Assembly: GCA_963921195.1 (NCBI GenBank)
Contig: OY992536.1
Coordinates: forward strand, 237,496,023-237,560,022
Direction: 5' to 3'
DNA length: 64,000 nt
Source: Pegoplata infirma
Lineage: Eukaryota > Arthropoda > Insecta > Diptera > Anthomyiidae
This document shows positions 44,641-56,694 of the stretch, piece after piece (positions within the stretch are counted from its first letter, which is position 1; every line of letters begins with the position of its first letter). Both the position numbers and the translations under genes were made by a program. The notes under the pieces are model-generated. The model saw only the letters and a program-made list of their open reading frames with translations. It was not told the DNA's origin and did not search any database.

Positions 44641-45390
44641 TTTTCGAGATATCGCTATTTGAAATTTTCAAAAAATGGCGGTTTTTTCCTACGTACAAGA
44701 ATTTTTTTAAAAAAGTCTCAAAATTTCATTCCGCCGACCCGTTTGTAGAGCTTGAGACAATCTTTCATTTAAAACTAATTTGAGCCAAATTCGATCATTT
44801 TAACCCGTGGCGATCAAAGTTTTGGACTTTTGGAATTTTTTCCACCAAAATTTTGGATTTTTGAAAAAAAAAAAGAGAAAAAATATCTTGCGATACATTA
44901 TTTTTTATTAGTTTTAGCGTGCTGAATACGAATATCAAAAAATTTATAAAATTGGTCGAACGGTTTTCGAGATATCGCCATTTAAAATTTGTCAAAAAAT
45001 TGCAAAATGGGGGTTTTTCCTACGTTTAAGATTTAAAAAAAAAAAAAAAACTTTAAAAATGTCTTTATTTTAACCCTTTTATACAGATTTATACAATCTT
45101 TCATTTAAGCTTAATTTGAGCCAAATCCGATCATTTTAACCCGTGGCACCCTTCGATCAAAGTTTAGGGTTTTTGGTAAAAAGTTTCTAAAAAGCCAAAA
45201 CTTTGATCGATGGGCGACATGGCTTAAAATGATCGGATTTGGCTCAAATTAGTTTTAAATGAAAGACTGTCTCAAGCTCTACAAAAGGGTCGGCGGAATG
45301 AAATTTTGAGACTTTTTTTTTTAAATTTCTTGAACGTAGGAAAAATCCGCCATTTTTTACAAATTTTAAATGGCGATATCTCTTAAAGTT
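44640..45390. repeat. Inverted repeat with AACCCGTGG units
   Basis: The left arm, about 44645-44830 (ATATCGCTATTTGAAATTTT, ATTCCGCCGACCC, GATCATTTTAACCCGTGG), faces a right arm at about 45190-45385. Further direct copies of the unit lie between them (about 44940-45175). It may be a decayed foldback element; a related AACCCGTGCCGC stretch occurs in F3 at about 58698. Confidence 0.6.
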
Positions 45391-45553
45391 AAAATTGTTG
45401 TAGTGTGAATTGTTAAAATTTTCTTATGTAGAAACTGTTAAAATTTTTCTAAGCATATCCTATCAATGTGGTAGCTCTGATGTGTAAGGTGACAACAGTT
45501 TTTTTGTTAATGGTTTAAATATTGCAAAATATCTGTCATTCGATTCGACACAT

Positions 45554-46033
45554 GAGGCATTTCACACAAGTCCCGCTACAGAAAAACATGTGTCCCGTAA
45601 ATTTCTGAATAGGTTATTTGGATAGCCCAATATGGAACTAAGAAAATTGCGTTTTTTGTTTTTCAAATTTTCAAAAACTGGGCTTAGGAGGCGTGTTCAA
45701 ATATTGGAAAAATGGTCAAATTTGTGACGAGTCGCCTTGATTAAATGTTTATCACATTAAACCGGAATGCACCACAATCTCAAAAATTTACATTCTTATG
45801 TAGTTTTCTATGGGCTATCGAATGAAATTGTTGATTTTGGAAAATTTTCAGAACCTGTTCTGAAATTTTACCATTTATCCAATATTTGACCACGCCTCCT
45901 AAGCCCAGTTTTTGAAAAATTGAAAAATCAAAAACGCAGTTTTCTAAGTTCCATATAGGGCTATCCATACAACCTATTTAGAAGCTTACGGTACCCATGT
46001 TTTTTTCGCTGGACATTTGGTGTGGAATGCTCC
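45554..46033. mobile_element. Type F foldback element F2, 480 bp
   Basis: It starts GAGGCATTTCACACAAGTCC and ends TTTGGTGTGGAATGCTCC. It shares TAGCCC, GACCACGCCTCCTAAGCCC and ATGTGATAAAC-like words with F1. The centre of the palindrome is deleted relative to F1. Confidence 0.7.
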
Positions 46034-47044
46034 ATATGCTAAAATTTGAAATTTGTTTTTTCATAGTTATACCACTCGTATCCCACTAACCTACCCCACA
46101 GCTCTTAATGATGGGAAAATTATTTGATTACTTAATTAAAACTATTGGTCTATTGTAAATTTTTCGGGGGTTATTCATAATACTTAAAGTGTACACTAGA
46201 GGTGTCCTTAAAAACGAAAATCACAATTTTATACATGGTAGGGTCCAATATTGTTCTTTAGTATCTAAAAATGAGTGAGCCAAAATTTGGGGACAATCGG
46301 CTAAAAATAACTCGTGCCGAAAATTGATTGAAGTTTTGGGACATTCTTATATGAATGAAAAATGCTTTTTTCTAGTTTTTGGAACAATATTGGTATTTGA
46401 TATTTTTTGATAAATTTTTTGTGAAATAATATGAAAATGGTATTAAATTACCTTTCCAAAACGACTAAAAAAATTAAAATCGGATGAAAAATAAGCATTT
46501 TACGCATACATGCCCCAGACCATTGTATGGTTTTTAGAGCCAGAATTTCAAAATTTTCAAAATTTTTAGGCAAAAAATATAAAGAACTTTGTCAATCTAA
46601 CAAAATCGTAATTTTTTTTTTAACAATTGCTGTCTATAAAGAATTTGGTAGCTTTTGTAAAGTATAAAACAACAACACAAACATACTATAACGACAACAT
46701 ACTCTCTCTCGTCGTGTAGTTTGTTTTTTATTTGTGCCTGTACTTCTTTTTAAAAAACCAGACAATGAAAAAAGAAGACAATTAAAAAAAAAAAAACGAT
46801 TTGAATTTAGTTTTATCTGAGCTAGCAAGGGGTACGGCAGCAATTGAAATTATTTCATTGGAAATATTATTAAAAAAATATATTTCAAAAACAAATTAAT
46901 CTTTTTATATAAAGTTTTTGTTTTGTTAACTATTGTTTTGTTTTTGCCTTTATATTCTTGGAATAATATTTTTACAGAATTTGCTTTCCAAGTTTTTACC
47001 GATTGCTATGTTTGTCTAAAACGAAACTAAAACATGTGAATATA
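46034..47044. other. No gene seen
   Basis: A short piece at 46047-46110 (TTTCATAGTTATACCACTCG, CCCACTAACCTACCCCACAG) resembles part of K arms. The rest is unrecognised. Confidence 0.4.
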
Positions 47045-47790
47045 AACAAGTGAGAGTGTTAAATTCGGCTGTGCCGAATCTATTATACCCTCCAACATGT
47101 AAAAAAATTAAAAAAAAAAAAAAAAAAAAATTGACAGGGGCGTTGTTTTAAGGGGGGGGGGGGCAAGGTAGGGGGAGCGGTCGGTGAACTGGGCTGACTC
47201 CTTGGCCCTTACGGTATATGTTTACAAGTTAATTTTTGTCTGCTTTGTGCACTAAAGTATTATAGTTTTAGAATTATTTAAATTATTTTTTTATCCACGC
47301 CCTTAAAAGAGGGGCGGGGCAAAAAAACTAAATTTTTTAATCCCCTGGGTCCAAGCGCAGGACTATAAACTTTTACGAACATAAAAATGTCTCATTTAGT
47401 TCACAAAAATACAAAAAAACGTTAAAAAATTAGCATTTTTAAGAGGTTGGTTTAGTTCTTCAAGGGGGAACTTTTTTCCCCCTGGTCCGATTTAGCCCAT
47501 TTCCGAACTTAACCTGCCTAGGACCATAAGACATATTTATACCAAACTTGAGGGGTCTAGCTCCTTTATTTTGGACTGTATCGTGTTAACTACAGACGGA
47601 CGGACGGACGGACGGACAGACAGACGGACGGACGGACGGACGGACGGACGGACATCGCTAGAATGTCTTAGAATCGATCACTGATCAATAATATATATAC
47701 TTTATGGGGTCCCCGACCGATATTTCGATGCGTTACACACGGAATGACAAAGTGAGTATACCCCCATACTGTAGTTGGAGGGTATAAAAA
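47045..47790 (+). mobile_element. INE-1-like element, subfamily A, complete
   Basis: It begins AACAAGTGAGAGTGTTAAATT with the TTCGGCTGTGCCGAA hairpin and TATACCCTCCAACATG. It has a G-rich tract (47153-47165), CCACGCCCTTAAAAGAGG, TTCAAGGGGGAACTT, a GGAC microsatellite (about 47597-47653), the CATCGCTAGA block, ATATATACTTTATGGGGTC and the terminal GTTGGAGGGTATAAAAA. It is a good single-copy reference for subfamily A in this window. Confidence 0.85.
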
Positions 47791-47989
47791 GAAAGAAATA
47801 AAAAACAATGAAAAAAAATTTCAACATAAGACAAAAAACGGTAAAATGATAAAAGTAAAATACATTCTTAAGTGTTATAAAAAAGAATATTGACTAACAA
47901 AATACTTTTGTTTAACTTCAATATTAATATTCTCTTACATTTATCTCGATTTTGAATCAATTCATTTTTTTTTTCCTATAAAAAAAGTT

Positions 47990-48457
47990 TTAATTTGTCA
48001 ATACAACTAATACTGTTGGTTGATATCACAAATTCGTTTGTTGAATACCTTTACCATATCTGCAAATGACGTTTGTGTTTGTTGAATTTCTTTGTTGAAA
48101 ACCAATTTTTTTTTTTTTTTTGTTTGTTAGATCAACAAATTACGTTTTGTGTTTGTTGAATTTCTTTGTTGAAAACAAAATTTTTTTTTTTTCTTTTGTT
48201 AGATCAAAAAATTACGTTTTGTGTTTGTTGAATTTCTTTGTTGAAAAAAAATTTAAGATTTTGTACGTTTGTCAATACAAATAATAATTTAGGAGAACTA
48301 TTACAAACTCATTTATCAATTGTTTTTTCAACAATTAATATTTACAAACGTTAGTTGATATTACAAATTTCCGTATAGGAGCACTTTCAGTGAAAAATTT
48401 AATTGTATTCACAAATATGGGGGTCAATATAAAAATTCGTTTTTTTCTGTGTACTTA
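47990..48457. repeat. X repeat, second locus
   Basis: Two or three tandem units of TTTGTGTTTGTTGAATTTCT, TTGTTGAAAAC and TTAGATCAACAAATTACG are followed by diverged copies and a TTTTTTTCTGTGTAC end. Confidence 0.5.
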
Positions 48458-49389
48458 AAGTAGGTTTATTTGACAAATATTCATGCAATATCATTTAAAT
48501 AAACCTACATTAGATTTAATTTACTCATTATGAATAGCCCAGTTAAAATTTAAACTTTAAAAAAATCGAATTGGAAATATTTTAAAAAAAATTTTATTTT
48601 TTATTTTTTGTTATAATTTTCCAACTATGAGAATAAAAAATTTAGTTCATTTAAATGATAGTTTTCTTAAAATGGAGTTCCCTAATATTGTACATTAAAA
48701 AAAGTTTACTGATAAAAGCTTTTTAACAGATTTTTCTTTTGAGTGCATTATTAAAATATTCTATTTTTAAAAATAATTACAAATTATTTAATATAGAATA
48801 AAATTTTTCGAAATTATATTTTAAATTTTTTTTATTGTCACTAAAATTTTATATTTCCTATATTTTCAATTTTCTACTTCAATGATATTATAAATTTAAT
48901 ATCATTTACATTTTTTTTTTCATAGTATTTACACAACAACATATACATATAAGTACACTTAATTAAATTTGAGGAAAAGCAGTGAATTTTTAATGAAAAA
49001 CTTAGGTATTTTACGAAAATTGGAAAAAGAATTTTACACCACAGCAGATATTTTTCAGAACTGGGAGCTGCTTTTGGAGAGGAATTGCGCGTCAAAGAGC
49101 GCTTTCAAACCTACTAAATTCAAGCATGACTTTTGTGGACAATGTCACAGTTTAGAACAGCCTTTGGTATGCAGTGAAATTTTTTTAGATGCAGTGAAAT
49201 CATGTATCTTTTCAGCGTTGATTGACGCTTTCCTTGTTTTATTGGTCAAAGCGGAATAAACATGCAGTGAAATTTTGCATTTTTCCTTCAAGTACTTTTA
49301 AAAATATAAAATTTCGTCTTCTTTTGATATAAAAATGTTGCACTTAATAAAACTTCTAAAAAATTCCATTTCATACATACTAATGGACG
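48458..49389. other. No gene seen
   Basis: AT-rich, unrecognised. A 96-codon frame at 48969-49259 has no known domain and is kept only as a remark; cysteines are present but there is no motif. Confidence 0.35.
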
Positions 49390-49750
49390 GAAACACGCAC
49401 TCAAAATTATAACCCTGTTAAATAACAGAAAAACTCTGCTAAGTTTATAGGGTACACCATACATTTCCAGCTATCAACATTTCTTGGTAATTTTACTATA
49501 AATCTCTGTAAAATAATTTTGACAAAAAAACTGTTAAGTTACAGAGTTTATAATATTTTACTTTAAAACTCTGTGCTATGATTTGGACAAAAAAACTGTT
49601 AATTTACAGAGTTTCTATTGAAATATTAGTCAAATAAACCACCATTTAGTAAAGAAAAATTCTTTTAATTTATAAATATTTGTAAAATGCATTTGATGCA
49701 ATCAAAACTTTACAGACAAAAACTCTGTACATTTACAGAGTTTAGTTAAT
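49390..49750. repeat. AACTCTGTAAATTTACAGAGTTT repeat cluster
   Basis: Direct and inverted copies of AACTCTGTA / TACAGAGTTT occur at about 49431, 49501, 49542, 49567, 49604, 49719 and 49733. Two copies share GGACAAAAAAACTGTTAA. This may be the subterminal zone of an element into which INE-B inserted. Confidence 0.5.
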
Positions 49751-49751
49751 T

Positions 49752-50556
49752 TATAACACCTCGAAATATTGGTCTAGGACCCCATAAAGTATATATATTC
49801 ATGATCCTCGATCGATTTTAAGACGATCTAGCGATGTCCGTCCGTCCGCCCGTCCGCCCGTCCGTCCATCTGCCCGTCTGTCTGTTGAAAACTTGCTTAC
49901 TTCTGAAAGACTTTACGGAGGCTCCTGAAGTTTGACACATATGTTGGGCATTTACCTGGTCAGGTTAGTATTGCAATCCAGCGAAATCGGTCGAGTGGTT
50001 CAAAAGTTATAAGCAAAAGAGTGAATTTCGGCAAGGGGTTTTCACGAATTTAAGAGATAAAACACACAGGCACTTTCGAACTACAATTCTGACAGTGCTG
50101 AAGTGTAGCATATATATTTGTCGTTCCTCTGTCCCGGTTCGGTTTTAATCTCAGACAATTCGGTCCAGTGGTTCAAACGTTATAAGCAAACCCCTGAATT
50201 TCAGATTGGTTTCACCTAAAATTCACGTGTTGAAAACCCAGATTTTTAAAAAACAAACTTTAAAAACAATGATAAGCCACAAAATTACTTTACAGAGTAT
50301 TTTTGTCACTCAGAAATATTTTTACACTAAAAAAAAGACACTCGAAAAAAATTTTACACTCAAAAAAAAAATTTGTAAATTATTTTCTTTTTTCAACAAA
50401 AATGACAAAAAAAAAAAGTTTTTTACACAAAATAAAATATTTCTAATCAAAATTGCTAATTTTTTTACATTAAAAAGTTTTCTATTCTTTAAAAAAGGGC
50501 ATTGTGGAGGGTATTCATAGATTCGGCCAAGTCGAATTTAACTTTTATACTTGTTT
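49752..50556 (-). mobile_element. INE-1-like element, subfamily B, lacking only the last 3' bases
   Basis: On the minus strand it runs from AACAAGTATAAAAGTTAAATT (50556) through ATACCCTCCACAATGCCC, the A-rich GTGTAA zone, two CCACTSGACCGA-type segments, a GGAC/GGGC microsatellite (49837-49885), the CATCGCTAGATCG block and ATATATACTTTATGGGGTC to GGTGTTATAAA. The terminal GGAGGGTATAAAA is missing. Confidence 0.75.
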
Positions 50557-52550
50557 AAGTAAGAATTCCCTGTAATTTTACAAGATTTTTACCAATAATT
50601 TTGTAATTTTACAAGCTTTTTGCAAATATATTGTAAATTTACAATTTTTTTGATGCGATAACACCTACAAGGAGCTTTCGTACTATATTTTTTGCTACCT
50701 CCTATTTTACGAGAATTATTGGTAAATATTTTGAGATTTTTTGTAATTTTACCCATTAAAAAAATATTTACTTAAAATGCTAAAGGCCCTAACTAACAAA
50801 ACAATTCAAAATTAGTTTTTTTTATTGGTTTTGGATTATGTTATCAACATACACGTCTCCACAAAAAATTAGGGCTGAATAATAAAAATAAGCGATTTTA
50901 TAGCTAAAATTAAAAAACATGTGATTTGGGAAATCGCCAATGGACGTAACTAAACAAAAAACTTTTTATTATTAGTTTTTTAGAAAATTCTAAACGGGCG
51001 TTTAAGGTCCTATAAGTATTTATGTAAATAAAAAGATATTTATTTTAATTTTTCCTCCGACGTTTCGTTGGATATTCCCAACATCTTCAGGGATATTTTA
51101 TTAAAAATCTGGCAACTTTTTAGTATTTTTTGATTTATTTTGATTAATATTTATTAAAAGAACGTCCCCACAAAATTTTAGCCAAATTCATTAAAAAATA
51201 ACAAAGTTATTAACAAATTTAAAATATCATTCAATACACTTTTTTGCTTCTACTGAAAAATTAATAAAATGTTAGTTAGGGCCTTTTGCATTTTAGGTCA
51301 AGATATGCTTTTAATAAAATTGTATAGAGTGTTGTATGTATAAAGCAAAGATGACTTTATAAATTCAATATATTATATTATATTCTATTTATGCAAAATA
51401 TGTAAATTTTCATGTTAGGGATAAGAAATAAATTACGAAACCTTAAGAATTAATATACAAATATGGGATATTCCAGAAAAAATGTGTGCTTTAAAAATTT
51501 ACAACAGAGGACAAATTTGTTAAAAATGTGAGTTTCCAAGATTTGGTTTAATAATACTGAAGAAAATATTAAATCACAGTCAGACATAGCAAAACGATAT
51601 ACAATTCGCAAGTAGAAAATTCTACAGACCCCACTTTATCCATAGAAATCTGTCATATGTAGTGTTCTTTCATTTGATTTATAAGATTCTTTAAACAAAT
51701 TCTAAAAAAACTGACCTTGAGCTTAACCAATTATTTACATCACATTCCGAAAATTTTTAAATAAATTGCTTATACCAGAAAATGTCAAAACGTAATTTGG
51801 AAACGGCATTTTTTTTTCATAGGAGTATTAGTTAAAAGGTTTAGGGTCTAACGTTTTCGTTTCATAACTTTTATTTGTTCACAGACCACGACAATACATA
51901 AAAAATCAAAATCGCTTTGGCAGAAAATTTAAGGTCGTCAGAGCTTTAATAATTCAAAATTTTGTATTTCTTTTTACCGTTAGCCGAACAATTGCTGCTG
52001 AATCTCTCACATATATAATGACATCTGTCTGTATAAATTGCAAAAGCATGGCAAAAGATGACAGCTTAACATACATTAAAATATAAAATAACAATAACAG
52101 GACCTTAAAAATCTCAAGTTAAAAGGTCAAATATTAAAATTGATTGCTCAGCAAAAAATAACAAATTTTATTTATGAATAGATGAGATATGGGAATGATG
52201 TTAAGGATTTAAGGTACGAATCTATTAATATAAACATCATTATTCTATTTAATAAAATTTAAATTAAGCACATGGAAAATTTTCTGTTAATACATACACA
52301 AAGAACACAAAATTAATAATTTCCAACTGATATCACTGTGCAACAAATTTTTGGTCACAGCCTTGGGACAAAATGCCTCCAATGCCAAATGAAAGTAAAA
52401 CCATCAAATAAACAAAATCACTAAAGGGTTTAGAAAAGTTAGTTTGGAATTATTTTGTATGACCCACTGAAGTCTTTAAATTTTTTAAGTTTAATTTTTG
52501 AAAAAGTACAAACCTGAGCTCTTAGAATGGCAGGGGTTAATATGCTTAAG
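50557..52550. other. No gene seen; ribozyme-like motif at 51057-51099
   Basis: Mostly unrecognised AT-rich DNA. On the minus strand at 51060-51090 there is CTGAAGATGTTGG, a short loop and CCAACGAAACGTC. Words like this are widespread in retroelements, and the layout resembles a hammerhead core, but one base in the stem is unpaired. Confidence 0.4.
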
Positions 52551-53481
52551 AAAAATGCCTGCGAATTTTGTACTCTTGCCCAAAACATTAAATCATGATA
52601 ATGTTTTGCGGAAGATTTGGGTGTACTTGGCAAAGCAAAGTTTTTTTAGAAAAAATAATGTTATATTACTTTGCTATTCCATGCAAAACGAATTGAAATA
52701 TCAGTCGAGGACCCCATTGGAAAACCAAAAGAGCTGTACATTTCGTAAGTGAGTGCAAAAATAAGTGCAAAAAATTGTTTTTACATTTTGGAGAGTATAA
52801 AAGATTCGGCACCAAAGAATATACCACTCTCACTTGTTTTATGTACATTTGATAAACAAATTGAAAATTTTTGTGCGAAAAGCTTAGACTTGGTGAAAAA
52901 GTAGTTTTGGTAAAAAAAATGATTTTTTTTTTCACAAAAAACTAAATTATGTAAAAAAATTGAATGAACCCAAACTTTTGGTAAAAAAAATTTGATGAAA
53001 AAAAGTTTTTGATGATTTTTTTTTGATGAAAAGAAAAATTTTTTGATGTAAAAAAAAAATTGATGAAAAAAATATGAAAAAAAAAATTTTTTGGTGAGAA
53101 AAAAATTGATAATAAAAAATTTGATGAAATAAATATAATAAAAAAAAAATTATGAAAAAAAAATTTTGATGACAAGAAAAAAATTAATGAAAAAAAAAAT
53201 TTTGGTGAAAAAAAAAAAAATTATGAAAAAAAAATTATGAAAAAAAAAAATTGATGAAAAATAAAGTTTGATGAAAAAAAAAATATTATGAAAAAAAAAA
53301 TTTATGAAAAAAAAAATAAAAAATTTGATGAAAAAAAAATTTTTTTGTTGAAAAATAATTATATTACTTTTTATTCATCAGCTGGTGAAAAACGGTTTTA
53401 TTCACCACGAGGTGAATTATTATCCAAGTTACAAAAATGAAAATAGTAATTCTTGTTTTCTTTTTCGTTAATTGTTTGCTT
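52551..53481. mobile_element. Composite repeat M1, 5' part
   Basis: It begins GAAAAATGCCTGCGAATTTT. It includes a short INE-A piece on the minus strand (52666-52848: ATTGAAATATCAGTCGAGG, then GAGTATAAAAGATTCGGC and CTCTCACTTGTTTT) and then an ATGAAAAAAAAATT array (52915-53345). It ends in the GCTGGTGAAAAACGGTTTTA / CACGAGGTGAATTATTATCC block at about 53380-53430. It is cut by J2 at 53482. Its first ~370 bp are duplicated at 54039-54390. Confidence 0.55.
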
Positions 53482-53852
53482 CACTCAAAATATTTTGTAG
53501 GCAAAAACAAATGAAAAACATATTTAAAACAAGTGATAAAACATTTGAAAATCATCCCAGTAATTATTCATTTGTTTTAACAAACATTAACATTTATTTT
53601 TAACTGTTGACAAAATTTTCTAAAATAAATAACATTAAACATTAAAAAATTACGTTTTTTTCACCCTTTTCTACCAACAAATTCTAAAATAATACCTACA
53701 AAAACATTAAAAATTAATGATAGTTCTGTTATTTTTACCAACAAATTTCAAAAAAAAACCTACGAAAACAATAAAAATTAAGGATGTCGTAGGTTATTTT
53801 TTACAATTTTTAATTGAAATATTTTTTTTTAAATTTTTAATAAAATTTTTGG

Positions 53853-53911
53853 GGAATCGATCCCGCAATTAACTACATTCTGGCCAGACACTCTACCCAT
53901 CGTGCGAAAGT
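53853..53911 (-). ncRNA. tRNA-like module inside J2
   Basis: On the minus strand: CGATGGGTAGAGTGTCTGG and, at tRNA spacing, TGCGGGATCGATTCCCC. It matches the J1 module closely in both blocks. No acceptor stem is evident. Confidence 0.45.
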
Positions 53912-55564
53912 CACTTGATACAAACATGTTTTTATATTTCTATAAATAGTTCTTAGAATTTTTTTTTTACAAAAAAATAACGTACTTGTGTAGTTAAAAA
54001 CTAATGATAAAATTTAAAAATACCAACAATTTAAAAAAAAATGCCTGCGAATTTTGTACTCTTGCCCTAAACATTAAATCATGATAATGTTTTGCGGAAG
54101 ATTCGGGTGTACTTGCCAAAGCAAAGTTTTTTTTAGAAAAAATTATGTTATATTACTTTGCTATTCCATGCAAAACGAATTGAGATATCAGTCGAGGAAC
54201 CCAATAAACAACCAAAAGAGCTGTACATTTCGTAAGTGAGTGCAAAAATAATTGCAAAAAGTGTTTTTACATTTAAGAGAGTATAAAAGATTCGGCACTT
54301 GTTTTATGTACATTTGATAAACAAATGGAAAATTTTTATGCGAAAAGCTTAGACTTGGTGAAAAAGTAGTTTAGGTAAAAAAAAATATTTTTTTTCACGA
54401 AAAAAAAATTATTTTTAAAAAAATTTAATGATCCCAAAATTTTTGGTGAAAAAAAATGTGGATGAAAAAAAGTTTTTGATGAATTTTTTTGATAAAAAGA
54501 AAAATTTTTTGATGTAAAAAAAATTGATGAAAAAAAATATATGAAAAAAATTTTTTTTTTGGTGAGAAAAAAATTGATAATAAAAAATTTGATAAAAAAA
54601 TTTGATGAAAAAAAATTTACGAAAAAAATATGATAAAAAAGAAATTATATGAAAAAAAAATTTTAATGGAAAAAAAAAAATTTGATGAAAAAAAAATTAA
54701 TAAAAAAAAAAATTTATGAAGAAAATATTGACGAAAAAACAAAAAATTTATAAAAAAAAATTTGGTGAAAAAAAAATTTTTTTGATGAAAAAAAAATTAG
54801 ATTAAAAAAAAATTAATGAAAAAAAAAAATTTGATGAAAAAAAAAATGATGAAAAAAAAATTGATGAAAAAAAAAAAATTAATAAAAAAAAAAAATTGAT
54901 AAAAAAAATTATTAAAAAAAAATTATGAAAAAAAAATTATGGAAAAAACGTTAAATAAAAAAAACAAAAAATTTTGGTGAAAAAAAATGTTGATGAAAAA
55001 AAGTTTTTGATGAATTTTTTTGATAAAAAGAAAAATTTTTTGATGTAAAAAAAATTGATGAAAAAATATATGAAAAAAAAAATTTTTTTGGTGAGAAAAA
55101 AATTGATAACAAAAAATTTGATAAAAAAATGTGATGAAAAAAAATGACGAAAAAAATATGATAAAAAAGAAATTATATGAAAAAAAAATTTTGATGAAAA
55201 AAAAATTTGAGGAAAAAAAAAATAATGAAAAAAAAATTGATGAAAAAACAAAAAATTTATAAAAAAAAATTTGGTGAAAAAAAAAAAACATTTTTGATGA
55301 AAAAAAAATTAATGAAAAAAAAAAGTTTGATGAAAAAAAAATGATGAAAAAAAAATTTGATGAAAAAAAAATTGATAAAAAAAATTAAAAAAAAAATGAT
55401 AAAAAAAAGTTTGATGAAAAAAAAAAATTTATGAAATAAAAAATTTGTTGAAAAAAAAAGTTTTATGAAAAAAAAAATTAATGGAAAAAAAAAATTGATG
55501 GAAAAAAAAATTATGAAAAAAAAATTGATAAAAAAAAATTGATGAAAAAAATTTTTTTTTTTTG

Positions 55565-55978
55565 TTGAAAAATAATTACGTTACTTTTTATTCACCAGCT
55601 GGTGAAAAACGGGTTTATTCACCACGAGGTGAATTATTATCCAAGTTACAAACCCAAGTTATTAAAATTTTTGGTTTTAAGAAAATGCAAATTGTAATTC
55701 TTGTTTTCTTTTTCGTTAATTATTAGCTTATATAGGCAAACTGAAAAAAATTATGAAAAAAAAAATTATGAAAAAAAAAATTGATAAAAAAAAAATTGAT
55801 GAAAAATTTTTTTTTTTTTGTTGAAAAATAATTACGTTACTTTTTATTCACCAGCTGGTGAAAAACGGTTTTATTCACCACGAGGTGAATTATTATCCAA
55901 GTTACAAACCCAAGTTATTAAAATTTTTGGTTTTAAGAAAATGCAAATTGTAATTCTTGTTTTCTTTTTCGTTAATTA
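55565..55978. repeat. Tandem duplication of the M CACC/GGTG block
   Basis: Two near-identical ~170-bp copies (55565-55740; 55811-55978) start around TTGTTGAAAAATAATTACG, contain TTCACCAGCTGGTGAA and CACCACGAGGTG palindromes, and end TTTCTTTTTCGTTAATTA. They are separated by 70 bp of ATGAAAAAA array. The first is followed by TTAGCTTATATAGGCAAACTG, the second by the N insertion. Confidence 0.8.
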
Positions 55979-56694
55979 CACTGTACAACACAAAAAAAAA
56001 TTACAAGGTCAGACCAAAAAATTTTGATAGAAGAGACAAAAAAAAAATACACGTGTATCGGCGTTTTGAAAGTTTACATCTGGGTTTCATTTTAGGGGGA
56101 GGTGAAGTTTCCCCCAAATGCAAATGTTGTATTGTCAATCGTCATTGAATATCGAGTGAACCTTACGTTTAAAGTATATGGTGTGTTAAGCAAATTTATG
56201 TAAAATGTTACGGAGAACATTTTTGTGGAATATGTTAACCCTCTAACTCCTCAAGATAAGGGTCTTTTTTGTCCTTCTTTTCAAAAAGAGCAAAAAAACA
56301 CCATTAAAACAGGGATTTAAGGGGTTTGAATGTTCCGCAAAAATATCCGCCGTGAAATTTTACTATAAGTCCTTGAATACACCAAAACGAAAACTTAACA
56401 AGAAAGTCAGAAATAAGACACAACAAAAGAGAGCTTAGGGTTAATTTCGCATTTATTAAGAAAATCGAGTTAAGCTTACGTTTAAAGTATATGGTGTGTA
56501 AAGCAATTTTATGTAAAATGTTACGTAGAACATTTTTGTGGAATGTGTTAACCCTCTAGCTCCTCAAGGTAAGAGTATTTTTTGTCCTTCTTTTGAAAAA
56601 GAGCAAAATACTTTAAACGTAAGCTTTGCTCGATTTTCTTAATAATTGCGAAATTAACCCTAAGATCTCTTTTGTTGTGCAGTGTTATTAGCTT
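55979..56694. mobile_element. Harbinger-like element N with TTA duplication
   Basis: The ends are CACTGTACAACA and the inverse of CACTGCACAACA. TTA is duplicated at 55976-55978 and 56695-56697. The adjacent tandem copy at about 55731 gives the empty site, GTTAATTATTAGCTTATA. The interior has a direct repeat of about 120 bp (56165-56285 and 56475-56595: AAAGTATATGGTGTGT, TGTTAACCCTCT) and inverted CTTACGTTTAAAGT words. A 3-bp TTA duplication suits PIF/Harbinger. No transposase. Confidence 0.65.

Noticed and set aside
48969..49259. 96-codon frame with several cysteines
   Set aside because: No recognisable motif or signal peptide; the length is unremarkable for AT-rich DNA with this many frames.
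54923..55291. 122-codon and 104-codon open frames on the minus strand
   Set aside because: They are F/I/S-rich peptides produced by an A-rich tandem array with no stop-forming words. There is no domain and no stable length between copies.
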